64,000 bases of DNA from Cubamyces lactineus (Eukaryota; Basidiomycota; Agaricomycetes; Polyporales; Polyporaceae). The stretch spans positions 558,001 to 622,000 of the forward strand of contig JACDTU010000002.1 in the NCBI GenBank assembly GCA_022376465.1, written 5' to 3'. Of the stretch, positions 46,528-58,308 are shown piece after piece. A program made the translations under genes and the position numbers. Position 1 is the stretch's first letter. Each line of letters starts with the position of its first letter. The notes beneath the pieces are model-generated. The model saw only the letters and a list, made by a program, of their open reading frames with translations. It was not told the DNA's origin and ran no database searches.

Positions 46528-49278
46528 ATGGAGGCCCTCAAAAAAGTGTTTGAAGAGAAGAACAACTCCGTACGTCGCGAGATCAGTTGCTCCGGTGTCT
46601 CGTGCTGACCGATACTACAGACCAGTCCCGCGCTGGTCACCTTCGTGACCGCGGGGTACCCCAGGGTGGAGGATACCGTCCCGATTTTGCTTGCTATGCA
46701 GGAGGGCGGAGCAGATATCATTGAACTTGGCGTTCCCTTCTCAGACCCCATTGCGGACGGTCCCGCCATCCAAGAAACCAATGTCGTACGTCGCAAGCCC
46801 TCGTTCTGCTCGATCTGGGACACTCAGCATCCCTACACCGCTTCTCCATAGGTCGCGCTGCGGAACAACATCGACTACGTGCAATGCCTTGGGATGCTTC
46901 GAGAGGCACGTAGCAAAGGTCTCACTGCTCCCGTCCTGTTGATGGGTATGTCACTTCTCTGTGTCGGACAAGGACTCTCCCTCTGACCGCCGATCAGGCT
47001 ACTACAATCCCCTCCTTGCGTACGGAGAGGAGAAGGCCATCCAGGACGCTGCGGAGGCAGGCGCGAACGGGTTCATTGTCGTTGATCTTCCCCCAGAAGA
47101 GGCTATCGCTTTCCGCGACAAGTGCCGCGCAGCAAAGTAAGTCATCTGTCCGCACCTCCGTACGAGAACCCGCATCTCATCGTTGCAGTCTGTCATACGT
47201 TCCCCTTGTCGCCCCCTCAACCTCCCTCCACCGCATCGAGTTCCTGGCCTCCATCGCTGATTCGTTCATCTACATCGTGTCTAAGGTACCTCCAAGGTTT
47301 CTCCGCGCCCTCATGAGTCATCTCACGAAAACTGCGCACCATAGATGGGTACCACTGGCTCTTCAGTATCCGGCACCATGAACAGTGCCCTGCCGGATCT
47401 CATTTCGCGCGTCCGAGACTATACCGACGTACCCCTCGCCGTCGGGTTCGGCGTCGCGACCCGCGCTCACTTCGACCTAGTCGCCGATGCCGGTGCGGAC
47501 GGCGTCGTGATTGGCAGCCGCATTATCTCTATCATCAAGTCCGCCTCGCAGGACGAGATTACGCAGAAGGTCGAGGGCTACTGCCGCGAGATTAGCCTGA
47601 AGGGCCAACCTCCCAAGCGGCCGTCACTCACTCCTCGGTCATCGTCCACGCGCTCGAGGCCAAGTGTTCAGCAAAGTGTCTCTACCGATTCGGCACAGAA
47701 GACCGTTCTGCCCCACCGATTCGGCGAATTCGGTGGACAGTATGTTCCTGAGGCGCTCTGGGACTGCTTGGTAGAGCTTGAGGAAGCGCACAACGCTGCC
47801 ATGAAGGACCCGAAGTTCTTGGAGGAGTGGAAGAGCCTTTACGGCTACATGAACCGCCCTTCCAACCTTTACAAGGCAGAGAAACTGACCGAGCACGCGG
47901 GAGGTGCGACTATCTGGCTCAAGCGAGAGGACCTGTGAGTACGACACATGTTTAACTCCCTACCACCTGCTGACGTCTACCACAAGGAACCATACGGGCT
48001 CACATAAGATCAACAACGCTATCGGCCAGGTGAGTCCTGTTGACCAGCTCCTCGAGTACCTCTGCTAACCTCCACGCCGTAGATCCTGCTTGCGAAGCGG
48101 TTGGGAAAGACGCGTATAATCGCCGAGACTGGTGCGGGCCAACACGGTGTCGCAACCGCGACGGCCTGCGCCCGCTTCGGGCTCGACTGCGTCATCTACA
48201 TGGGCGCGGAGGACGTCCGGCGGCAGGCGCTCAACGTCTTCCGCATCCGTATGCTCGGCGCGCAGGTCATACCCGTCCACTCGGGCTCGTGCACGCTCAA
48301 GGACGCGGTGAACGAGGCGCTCCGGGACTGGGTCACGAACCTGTCGAACACGCACTACCTCATCGGCTCCGCGATCGGCCCGCACCCCTTCCCGACGATC
48401 GTGCGCGACTTCCAGCGCGTCATCGGGCAGGAGATCAAGGAGCAGCTCCGCGAGGAGGTCGGGAAGCTCCCCGACGCGGTCGTCGCGTGTGTCGGTGGCG
48501 GCAGCAATGCCATCGGGACGTTCTACGACTTCATCCCGGAGAAGAGCGTCAGGCTCGTCGGTGTCGAGGCTGGTGGTGAAGGTATGGGTCACGAACGTAG
48601 CCCTCTACGCGGCAATACTCATTGGCCGCTCCGAAAACAGGTCTCAGCGGCGACAAGCACAGCGCAACGCTGAGCAAAGGCCACGCTGGTGTCTTCCACG
48701 GCGTACGGACCTACGTCCTGCAGTCAAGCACCGGCCAGATCGTCGAGACGCATTCGATCAGCGCAGGCCTCGACTACCCCGGTGTCGGACCCGAACACGC
48801 CTGGTTGAAGGACTCCGGCCGTGCCGAGTACACGGTCGCGACCGACGAGGAGGCGCTGCGCGGTTTCCGGATGCTCACCCAGCTCGAGGGCATCATCCCA
48901 GGTACAACCGTTCTTTGTGTTTGTCTTTGTGTGCATACATGAGGCTGATGAGTTGTGTATGTGCGGCGTAGCGCTCGAGTCGTCCCACGCCATTTGGGGA
49001 GGCGTGGCCCTCGCGAAGACACTCCCGAAGCACGCGAACGTCGTGATCGTGCGTACCTTTCTCCTCCTCTTCGGACCCGACCGTCGTGGTCTTTGTCGGT
49101 CGGCCGTGCGGGAACATCGAGGCTAATGCATTGTGTTGTTCTTGATGCGCAACAGTGCCTGTCGGGTCGTGGCGACAAGGACGTCGAGCAGATCTCGCAG
49201 CTCCTTCCTGGCAAGTGGGAGGAGAAGCTCGGGTGGTACATCTCCTCGACCCCGAGTGAGCAACAGAAAGTCCAGTAA
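46528..49278 (+). CDS. TRP5: Bifunctional tryptophan synthase (alpha-beta fusion)
   Basis: Exons 46528-46569, 46621-46785, 46852-46945, 46998-47136, 47189-47285, 47345-47934, 47987-48029, 48083-48581, 48641-48901, 48972-49048 and 49156-49278 join in phase to give 709 aa, the usual fungal length. The alpha domain comes first: [11 protein letters not shown] and ADG place the catalytic Glu49 and Asp60, followed by GYYNPLL and GFGVATR. A Ser-rich linker leads to the beta domain: [14 protein letters not shown], the PLP lysine in [11 protein letters not shown] (Lys383), the ETGAGQHG loop and the GGGSNAIG phosphate-binding loop. It converts indole-3-glycerol phosphate and serine to tryptophan in the cytosol, channelling indole between sites. 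All key residues are present. Symbol follows the yeast orthologue. Confidence 0.95.
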
Positions 49279-50563
49279 ACCCAACGCGAATGGGAACCGG
49301 GCCCCGAAGCGAGCGCCGAGGCGAGCCAAGTGCTGTAGCAAGGAGGGAGACAACACTAGGAGTAGGTGAGATAGGAGCAGCATCTGACAGTGTCCATGTA
49401 GACTAGGGCGGTCGTCCACAATATGCATGTATGTACGATCGCGAAGTGGTGGTATCCAGGAGTGCCGTGTTCGATCCGACGCCAACTCCGGGCTCGAACA
49501 CGAACATGAACGTGAACATGAACGTGAATCCAAGATCCCGGACAAGCCAGCACTCAAAGCCGAGCTCGGGCTGCACAAGCCTGCAAAGGAGAACAATAGG
49601 CTTGATGTACGTCGACGTTTGCGCCCTGGTCTCTACAATTCATGCCAGGGCCGTCCGCATCAGATTCAGGTCGTCTCCAGAGCGCAACCGACATGATATC
49701 ATCAGCGTCCGTTCGCACCCGTCTCCGCGCCCAGTGCTGTCTGAGCCAAAGGGCGAATTGTCCGAGCCTGCCAGTGAGGCCGGTGTGGGCGCCATGCTCC
49801 AAACCAGTCGGGGTGTCCACACGCTCGATCGTGATCGACGCTCTGCATTCCGATTCATTCGAGCAGCGATTCGTCTCCGAGGCAAGGCACTGTGCCCCCG
49901 AGCGCAATATGACCTCTACAGTCGCACAATAGCGTCCCCTATTGCTGGGTACGCAGGCGACGACCGTCGCGGCGCGATCGGTTGGCCCATCTGTCGCCGA
50001 TTCAGAACCTCAATTACTCCTCGACCCCGGGCCGCACCAACACAAAAGCAAGAGCTAGTCTGAGCTACTAAGGGTGGTCACGCATGCATGGCTTACCGCG
50101 TATGCAGCAGAGCGAGCATCCAGATCCTCGGTGTAACGTCCGCACAACATTCCCACCCGGACCTTACTACGCTCAGCTGCAGAACGAGAAGAACAAAGAG
50201 GAGGCTCCTGAGGCCTGAGGCCTAAGAGGAGCACCGTCTGCGATCTTGCGGCCCAAACCTCGATCGCCGATCCACGCTATACTCCGCTCGGCTGCCGAAC
50301 AACTCCAGGTGGTGATGATGTCGCCCGCCTCGGACGCGTTCAAGCAATCAAGGAACTTTCGTAAGTTCTGAGAACCAACAACCAAGGCCGGGCGGGGAAT
50401 TGGCGCGGGAGGTCGTTTTGTCTCTTTGGCTAATTCGCCATGCGGCGGCGCTCGGCGCGGGGCGTGCAAAAGCCCTTTTGGAGGGAGGGAGAGATTGCAT
50501 CGTGCATATGGCTATAGATCGAGCGAACGGGTCTACCCCTCCCGGCGTTGGCGTGTGGGGGAA
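49279..50563. other. 3' flank of TRP5 and region without a recognised gene
   Basis: No convincing frame. A short hexamer-like repeat, five units of GAAC(A/G)TG type, lies at 49503-49528. The right end becomes the promoter of the next gene. Confidence 0.45.
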
Positions 50564-50571
50564 TATAAAAA
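50564..50571 (+). promoter_or_regulatory. TATA box of the unknown gene at 50.8 kb
   Basis: TATAAAAA lies 217 nt before the ATG at 50781, with a long C/T-rich leader between them. Confidence 0.5.
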
Positions 50572-50780
50572 GGGCTTGCGGCGCGGTGCGCATTGTCACA
50601 TAGCTACCCATCTCCGTTCCCCTCTCGCGTCCTGACTCCTCTGCGTACTCCCCGTTAGCCACTTCGGCATTGACATTTGTTCCACTACCGCCTGAGACTG
50701 CGACAAAGGGGCCCACGGTCACTTCGACAATTACTACGCATTCATCCATACTCACCTACATACACACATATTACCCCAAC

Positions 50781-51585
50781 ATGAACGCGAACGAACCCAT
50801 AAACGCCTTCTTCGGCCCCGCATACCAAGGCCTTGGGCCAACGCTCTAGTAAGCTCCCCAAATGTTATAATTCGTGAGAGCCCCGAGACTGACAAAGCGC
50901 CTTTGTGTCTTCCTCTTTGTCCTCCTCCACGTTCAGTACTGACTCCTACGAAAAGATGCTGATGATAGCCGCAACGGAGCCAGAAGAAAGCAGCAGCAGC
51001 AGCACGTGGTAAGCAGCGTGCCTCCTCCCTTGCGTCCTGCGTCGCTCTTGCTGACCTCGATCGTCGGGCGTCGGCAGCACACGGTGGTGGATAGAAGACC
51101 TGATCGCGGCGCAGATCCGCGCGGAGGAGGGCGTATGCGGGGAGGAGGCGCAGGTCATCGAGCCGTACGTGGCGTGGCTTTCGGACGAGCAGCTCCGGGA
51201 GATCGACGAGCTCGAGGCGTGCTGCCAGACAAAGGCGCATACACACGCGCACGCGAGGCCACGAGGAGATGTTCGGTGTGATGAACCGCACAGGAATACG
51301 GCCTCGACCTCGACTTCGACTTCAACTTCAACTCCGACTTTGACATCCGCTCCAACTTCGCAAACTGGCACATCGCGGACACGAGAAAAAGGTCGGGCGA
51401 GCGAGGCGGACGCGTGGCTATTCCAGGCCGGGCGTGCAATGGACGTCTGGTCGGAGGTGCTCGGGGTGATCATCGACCGCACGAACGGCATCTCGCAGGA
51501 GGAGCGTGCACAGCGGTGCGAGCCGTATGCCGAGTGGGCAGGGCCTCCACCGCCGTTCACGGATTATGGCGCTGTTTTTTGTTAG
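50781..51585 (+). CDS. Unknown small protein
   Basis: Exons 50781-50848, 50937-51008 and 51078-51585 join in phase to give 215 aa. The model rests on the TATA box, two normal introns and protein-like composition. The N-terminal third has a helical segment (RWWIEDLIAAQIRAEEG). A Thr/Ser alternating stretch encoded by a short repeat follows at 51301-51350, and the C-terminus has WSEVLGVIIDRTNGIS and a Pro-rich end. No signal peptide, membrane segment or family motif is seen, so I assign no function. It is probably a lineage-specific protein. The antisense strand is also open for much of the last exon, but lacks a start and introns. Confidence 0.5.
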
Positions 51586-53048
51586 GGCTTCGGTGCGGAC
51601 TTCCTTCCTTGGAATTGGACTTTGGGAAGTCGGTGGACGCGGACTTTGTTTCGTTCGCCTGTACTATTGAGCTATTCGCTTTCCTGTTTTCGGATTCGTT
51701 CTCGTTTGTTGCCTCTCCTATCGCAGTGCCGACGGGTCGGACTGCTCTTACTATGCGTTACATCTTCACCGTATGCTGTATGCTACCAAGACTAAATGGT
51801 GTCTTTAGGAACTTCACAGCAAAAGTGATTCAAGCTGGTGAGAGCTGTGGCTTCTCTGCAACCTGCCAAACAAAACAGTACTGCTGGCAACTTGAGCTCT
51901 TCCCGTGTGGTTGATGTTCGATGTCCAACATGGACATGTAAGAAATTATCATCGCCATTCGGCATTCAAAACCGCGCTGACACGGCCGGGCGTTCACGTC
52001 AATTCTGAGCGGACGCGCTGGTGGATAGTGGGTGAATTACTCACGCGTTCATGACACATAAAGGTGGCAAATTCACCCTGTCATTGCGGATGAGGCGAAA
52101 GACCGACCGAGCGCATGTATCATCGCGGTTTGGACAACCAACTGCCATATGCACTCGCGTCCACGTTGACCGTGTTGTTCTGCGCATATGTCTAGAAATG
52201 AGGCTGCAGCTGGCAGAAATGTGGCGACAGAGTGACTGAAGGACCGCGACGCGTCCAGGACGAGATGAAGAGAGTCTGGGGTACGCCACCAAGATATATG
52301 TTGCGCGTCTGGTGCTCGATGGGTTGGCCTCGGTCGTCGTCGGGACCGCGAAGGCGTGGCGGGATGGCCGAAAGCGGCAGAGATCGGCGCAAGGAACGGA
52401 GGAGCGATAATAGCACGTGGCACGGGCGGGGATGGATCAAAACGGTCGACGGACAAGCGACGCGTCTGTCTCTTTGGCGGCGGCGACCGCACCGGTTTGC
52501 GACTTACAATTGAAGTGGATGATCATGGCAGCTCCGGGTGAGAGAGGAGCGGAACGAGAACGAGAATGCAATTGTTGAGAACAGTAGGAAGCGATGGGAG
52601 AGACACGAGCATGGGCGACAAGCGTAGGACCATCAGTCAGACCGAGAGAGAGAAGACGAGAGGAGCTGATGGCACACCGCAGGGCAACGGCCGACCTGGA
52701 ATCGCCATCACGCCTTATATGGACAGACGCCCGACCGGGGACGTGCGAAGAGAGGCGGTCGGAGGAAGAGAGAGAGTGCGACTGAGAGCCAGTGCGTCTC
52801 TCGGACTCTCTCCTCCCTTCGCCATCTCTCCTTTGATCCTCCACTGGCTCGTGAGTCCCCCTCTCTGCCCCTCCGTCGCCGTCGTCCCTCTGACCCTCGT
52901 CGTCGTCTCATCCAGCGTCCAGCCCCTTCCGCCCACCAGCACAACCCCAAGCACCGCTTTCGGTCGCCTTTGTCACCCCCTTCCCCGTCCCCTTTCCTTT
53001 CGCACGAAACTTACGCGGCAACTGCGTTCCCGCGCACTTACTCCAGCC
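51586..53048. other. Region upstream of the G gamma gene
   Basis: No gene recognised. From about 52780 the plus strand is strongly C/T-rich up to the ATG at 53049, as for a leader. A frame open from 52566 across this leader reflects composition and is not counted as coding. Confidence 0.5.
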
Positions 53049-53677
53049 ATGAACTCTCGTCCCCACAAACAGTCCATGTCCGAGCTCAAGCTCCGCCGTC
53101 TCACGGAGCACAATCAACGGTTGCGAGAGGACCTCGCCAGGCCACGGATAAGAGTCAGCGAGGCGTCTGCCAGGTGTGTTCCTCCCGTCCCTCTCCTGCT
53201 TAGTGCCAAGCTTTGCTTACATCTCGCTCGTCCTAACTAGCTTGATTCGATACTGCAAAACGACAAGAGACCCCTTGGTACGTATCCGTGCTCCTTCTGC
53301 GCGACCCTCCCCCTGCACCAGACCTGTATACCGCGTGAGCTGCCCCCGGACTTGAGCAAAGAACACACCACGCGTGGGTTCGTAGCGCACAGTGCATGAA
53401 GGCATGTGCTACCGCTGCTGTCGGCTGTTGAGGCTTCCATAGCCGGTGTCGACCAGGTTCATGCATTATCAAAGCCTACCATATTGTGCGGCATGATGCT
53501 CGCGTCCGCGGACAGCTCCCGCACCCAACGCCGATCCGTGTCCTGGCAATGCTTGTACGTCCTGCTCACATCTCTCTTCTCGCACAGGTACCATCAGTAT
53601 GGGGTCCCGTACCACGCGCGGACGATCCCTACCAGAACCAAAGCGGCGGAGGCAAGGGTTGCTGCGTCATCCAATGA
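53049..53677 (+). CDS. Heterotrimeric G-protein gamma subunit (Ste18-like)
   Basis: Exons 53049-53173, 53241-53277 and 53588-53677 join in phase to give 83 aa, typical for fungal G gamma. The N-terminal helix ([20 protein letters not shown]) is the G beta-binding coiled coil. [20 protein letters not shown] is the conserved middle. The protein ends GKGCCVIQ: a CaaX box (CVIQ) for prenylation, with a second cysteine available for palmitoylation. With G beta it anchors at the plasma membrane and transmits pheromone-receptor and nutrient signals. The second intron is 310 nt, long for this genome. The tiny size and split exons make it easy for gene finders to miss. Confidence 0.9.
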
Positions 53678-56428
53678 CCGACTCTCCCCGTCCGTCCCTC
53701 CGCCCAGGACTCGTCTTAGCCGGGCACGCTCTTCGTCTCTCTCATCCTCTCTGTCTCCTATCCTATCCCTATCCTGCTCTGTTACGGTCTTCTAGGCATT
53801 TTCCGCGCGCACACGTCCGTTTCCACCGCTGTATCGCTCACCCTTCTTTGCCCCCTCCCACATCCCCACCTCCCCGCTCTTGTCTTCTTCCGCTGTTTCT
53901 ATTTCTGGCCCTCGGTCTTTTCTTCTGTTTACGCCTCTTTGTTTATTCCCTTCCGTCTGTGGTCCATTTATACCATCGCTCGTTATATTCTCTCTCCTCC
54001 ACTGCCGTCGCCGTCGCCAATCACTGCCGCCATCGCCGTCCACGTACATATAGCCCAGCCATAAAACGTATCATCCATGCCTCTTATCCTCTCCACGTCA
54101 ATCCGTCTGCCCTACCTGAAGACAAGAAGCACAAGCACACGAAAACGCATGCCCCATGGAGTGTCCGAGCAGCTACCGAGATGAAGGGTGTGGAAGGCAG
54201 CCAGTCAGCATTGCCAGTGGTCGGAGTCCGCGCTTGTCGGATCGGCGGTGCGAAGCAGGGATGGTCAGGGCGCGAAGCTCGAAGCGCGTAGAGTTGGCTG
54301 GTTGGGGGGTGCGTCACTTGCGTGGTGCGTGGTGCTTGGTCCTCGTGAGGGAAGCCCCCGGACCATCCTTGGGCTGGGGGAAACGTGCCCGAGGAAGAAG
54401 ACTGCCTCGTTCGTCTCAGGCCACATACGTCCATCCACGGCTGCAATACGGAACGGCTCAAAGACCACACACCCGCCCCTCCGCCAACCCCTCGATCCCT
54501 CTGCCTCTGCTCCCTTTGGACTCGATTGGCCTCGGGATTTGGCGTACGCTCGGGATCGGAGGATGGCCAGTGTATGTATGCGCACGATTCGCTCCCTTCT
54601 ACTACCACTACAATTCTCTACCTACTTCGTCCTCCTCTCCTAGGTTTCGTGTACGGTAATCCGAGGACTAGCAGATGACTGTGGAATCTGTGACTGCGAT
54701 GATCATGCGCGTGGCGGTTTGTGTGCTGCAGAAGTCAAATTCAACGTCCGTCTCCCATGCGAGTCTCGAGTGCTGAGTACTGAGTCCCAGGACATGCACA
54801 TACGGTGTGGCTTATTACCTTGCGCAAAAGTACGTCTTGTACGTATAGCTAGGATCGCGTAAGGCGGCTCGCTTGCAGCACGCAAGATTCTCATGATGTG
54901 CATAACGAGCTTCGAACGGACTTTTTTCTGCATTGAGCTGCTTCGCGATGCCGTTATGCACTCCTCTAGGCCCCCTGAAGTCAGGTACCCACCCAGGCTA
55001 CCCCGCGTTTGTGGAGGCCTTGGCGGAAGTGCTTGTACGTACGGAAGAGGTACCCGATGGGCTGTCATAGCTCTTTCATCTGCTGTAACTGGTAGGTGAC
55101 CGTGTGCGTACCGACGTCGCACCTCAACGTATGAAAGTTACACGTTCGACGAGAACGCTGTAGTATAACACGAGTCTAATAGTACAAACATCTAGCAGTA
55201 CTACGAACCACCGTCTTTTCTCTTCGCCCACGACAACAACGCATCTAGAGCTACAGCGGTACCCCATGCACGTACAGTGAACACCGATACGACCGCCCCA
55301 ATCGCCCCGCGCACAAACGCCGCTGACCCCTTTGCCAACCCTCAGCCACATACCGCTGCTCCTGTCCTGGAACAAGAACAACAACCACCAGCGCTGACTC
55401 GCCCTCGGGTGACCACCAACAACCATCCACCCCACGGCCGAACACCGCGAACCCAGCCCACATCGCACGATGCCCCAGCCCCCGCGCACGCCGGACCGCC
55501 GTCACCGCCTCCGCTGCCCTACCTCTCCGCGCCCAAGTCGCTAGCCCATTCGCCATATGTACATGCAGATGCACGTACCCCGCGCCCAGCAGTGATGACA
55601 GCAGCAGCGGTAATAGCAACCACAATGCGCTGCAGCAACACCCTCTCGGGCCTGCGGACCCGGATATCCAACTGCCAAAATGCCTCCTTATGTAGCCACC
55701 AGTGGCTGCAAACGCCCGTATGGCCGCCGTCGAACGCCCGGTCCTGGCCAGTCGCCTGACCGCGTGCCCCGCTGCGCCCGGCTCGCAGGCAATATTGAAC
55801 AAGCTTCGATGGGAGAAGCGGAGCCCACAGCCACGCGTTCCCTGGCGTGCCTTACGCGCACGCTGAGCCTCCCGGGGGTCGCCAGGTACGCACGGGATTG
55901 CCCTCGAGGAGCGATCACATTGGCGTTCCCACCCCTGGCTGCTGCTGGTGCTTCGCCGCGCGTTCCCATCGCATGCTGAGAGTTCGCGGGGCGCTGCCCG
56001 GTGCCCAAGAAGCACGGACGGTCCGGCAGTGGGAAAGGGACGCCATCAACCCGTCGAGGAAGGGGAATGGATGGAGGAGGGGGCACTGCACAGCAGCGTT
56101 TGGTGGGAATGGTGACGTTGATGACTTGGTAGCGAGGCGGCGGAGAAGCGAAGGTCGAGCGACAGACGTCCCATTCAGCGCAGTGCGATCCCCGGTTGCA
56201 GATTGCGGTGTGTGCAATCAATCGAGGTCGCCGCGCATGCCGGCGGAGCAGGGACGATGGGGAGGCGAGAAGACAGGAGGCAGGTGGACGTGCGGGGACA
56301 GCTGCATAGAGCAGGATGGGCGTGGGCGATACGGTACGGAATTTTGCTGGCTGCTGAGATATCATCGGAAAGTCGGAGGCGCGGATCGCCGGAAGGCCGC
56401 GGGCGCGCAGAGGCTGCGCTCGCGGCCT
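53678..56428. other. 3' flank of the G gamma gene and region without a clear gene
   Basis: 53.7-54.1 kb is pyrimidine-rich downstream sequence. At 55.25-56.0 kb both strands are open for over 150 codons: the plus frame is Pro/Thr-rich and the minus frame has one hydrophobic stretch (LWLLLPLLLSSLLG). Neither shows a family motif or phase-consistent introns, and high GC can open both strands, so no gene is called. Confidence 0.4.
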
Positions 56429-57832
56429 CTATAGCTCGTGGTCGTCATCATCATACGTCTCCTTGATCAGCCTGCATCGAAGGAGAAGGGGAAACGGGAA
56501 GAAGACAGACGATCAGGACGTTCCCCGTCCATCAGCACACGGATCAGGCATGTACAAGGGCGCGAAGGGGACGTACCGGTACACTGACGACGGTGGGTGG
56601 TCGCCATCGTTTGTGATGAAGACGTCGACGAGCTCAGGGCCGACGTAGTCGTAATATGGGTTGACGACATCGACGCGTTCCACGAGCTTGCCCTCTTCGA
56701 AGCCGAGCACAGAACTAGGATCCGCAAAGTCAAGCGCGCCGTGCTCGTGGTACAGGTTCCAGAGTGGCGTTAGCTTGAACTGGCCAGCGCAGACGACAAC
56801 AGGTGTACTGTGTGCACGTGCTGCTGTCGCAGCGAGTAGCGAACCCGAGATCGCAAAGAGACCGCCGTTGGCTAGGATCGCATGTGCGCCGAGGATGACT
56901 TTGTTCACCCGCGACATGATCGCGAAGATGGACGAATCGGGTACGAGGAATGTCGAGATGCCCGAGGCGGAGAGTGAACGAGCCATTTCATGTCCCTGGT
57001 AGGACGGCGCAGTCTCCGCGACGATGACCGTGTAGTTGCGGTAATGACCTGCTGACTTGAGGAACGCCTCGACAGTTTTTGAATGACCGATGGTGAGAAT
57101 GATTTCGCTAGTGGAAACGGAAGTCAAAATCGACACGTCTCCGGATCACGGCAGCACGTACTCGGAGTGGATATGGTCCTTCGCGTTTTTCGAGACGTTG
57201 TCGTACACCGTCTCAAGCTCGTCGAGGACGTCCTGAATGGCCTCCATAAGCACCGGCTTCAACGCCCTGGCAAACGAATCCGGATCATCGGCGTCATTTT
57301 CCTTGAGCGTGATCCTAGCATCTGACTTCGCGGCGTTCGCGGTATGCTTTCGCGGCTGCCCTTGAAGGACAAACTTGCTAATCGAGTAGACATTACGGGA
57401 CGCCGCAGCCGAGCCCTTAGTGGCAGAGTTGTACTCCTCCCTGACGTTGTGTAGAACGCGGCGTACGGTGTTTCCGACGGAATGTTCTATTTTACGAAGT
57501 TGCACCCTTAGCTAACTAGACGTTGGGAGGGTAAGTTTGATGCAGCAGAAGACGCACCTTTAGGCTGGGCCTCCGCTAACCTCCGTCCGACTTCGCGGAT
57601 GACCGTAATCAACTGCTGAATATTGGAGAAGCGGGCCTTCGATACGACCTGGCGGAGGACCAAAGCAGTCTCAAGTGCTGCCTCACGAGATCCTACGACC
57701 TGTCTGAATGGACAGAGTCGTCGTCAATAAATACTGCGCGACGAGTCCGGATCGTACTGACCTCCGTCGCAGCTTCGCCACCAAGGTTTCCACAGCTCTG
57801 TGGCCGGGAATCGTATGCAATTCAGGCGTCAT
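56429..57832 (-). CDS. GCD7: Translation initiation factor eIF2B beta subunit
   Basis: Five minus-strand exons, 57832-57762, 57703-57558, 57486-57162, 57107-56577 and 56471-56429, join in phase to give 371 aa, the family's usual size. The N-terminal helical domain includes VETLVAKLRRRQVVGSREA and SVGNTVRRVLHNVREEY. The Rossmann-like half has EIILTIGHSKTVEAFLK, VIVAETAPSYQGHEMA, KVILGAHAILANGG and TPVVVCAGQFK, then NPYYDYVGPELVDVFITN, which is diagnostic for the beta subunit. It ends with LIKETYDDDDHEL. eIF2B recycles eIF2-GDP to eIF2-GTP; the alpha, beta and delta subunits sense eIF2 phosphorylation. The last exon is short (43 nt). It diverges from ADA-2 over 476 bp. Symbol follows the yeast orthologue. 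Confidence 0.92.
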
Positions 57833-58308
57833 ATAGTGCAAGTTCGCTGCGTGTTATATCCCGATGGCTGCAGGGCGTGAACAGTGGTACAGCGTCGGAG
57901 GTGGCTGAGGCGTTGAGTAGGATGGGAGTGTATGGAGAAAGTGCCGCAAACGCGTTTGGCCTTCCAGTCCATCGAGATCGCCCAGATCGGGATTCGACTC
58001 ATGACTCAAATCCCACGTGTCCCGGCGCTATGGCCAACGCCAGATACAGGCGCTTATCTACCACACCTAGCCGTCCACTGCTTGAACTTGTACCAGCTTG
58101 GCATATGTGGTTCTGCTAAATCATGATTCAGCGACAGGAGCTTTTCTAGGTAACTACACACGAAACCAGTGTATTAATTAACGCCACTCAGCATCCGATT
58201 TGTGGAGTGCGCAGCGACCACATAAACGTCGAAGTCAGCGGCTGAGATACTACTTACTTACGTCTCCCTACAACTTCATAGCCGCGCGATCCCATCCACA
58301 CATTGATC
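57833..58308. promoter_or_regulatory. Intergenic promoter region between eIF2B beta and ADA-2
   Basis: 476 bp between divergent start codons. No TATA box stands out. Small frames inside have no family resemblance. Confidence 0.4.

Noticed and set aside
49464..49490. T-loop-like GTTCGATCC that might mark a tRNA
   Set aside because: No matching acceptor stem, D-arm or anticodon arm could be drawn around it.
52566..53240. 224-codon plus-strand frame upstream of the G gamma gene
   Set aside because: It covers the C/T-rich leader and overlaps the first exon of the G gamma gene in another frame; the G gamma frame has clear family motifs.
55251..56015. 254-codon minus-strand frame with a hydrophobic stretch
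   Set aside because: The opposite strand is also open, no motif is recognised, and no introns or promoter support it.
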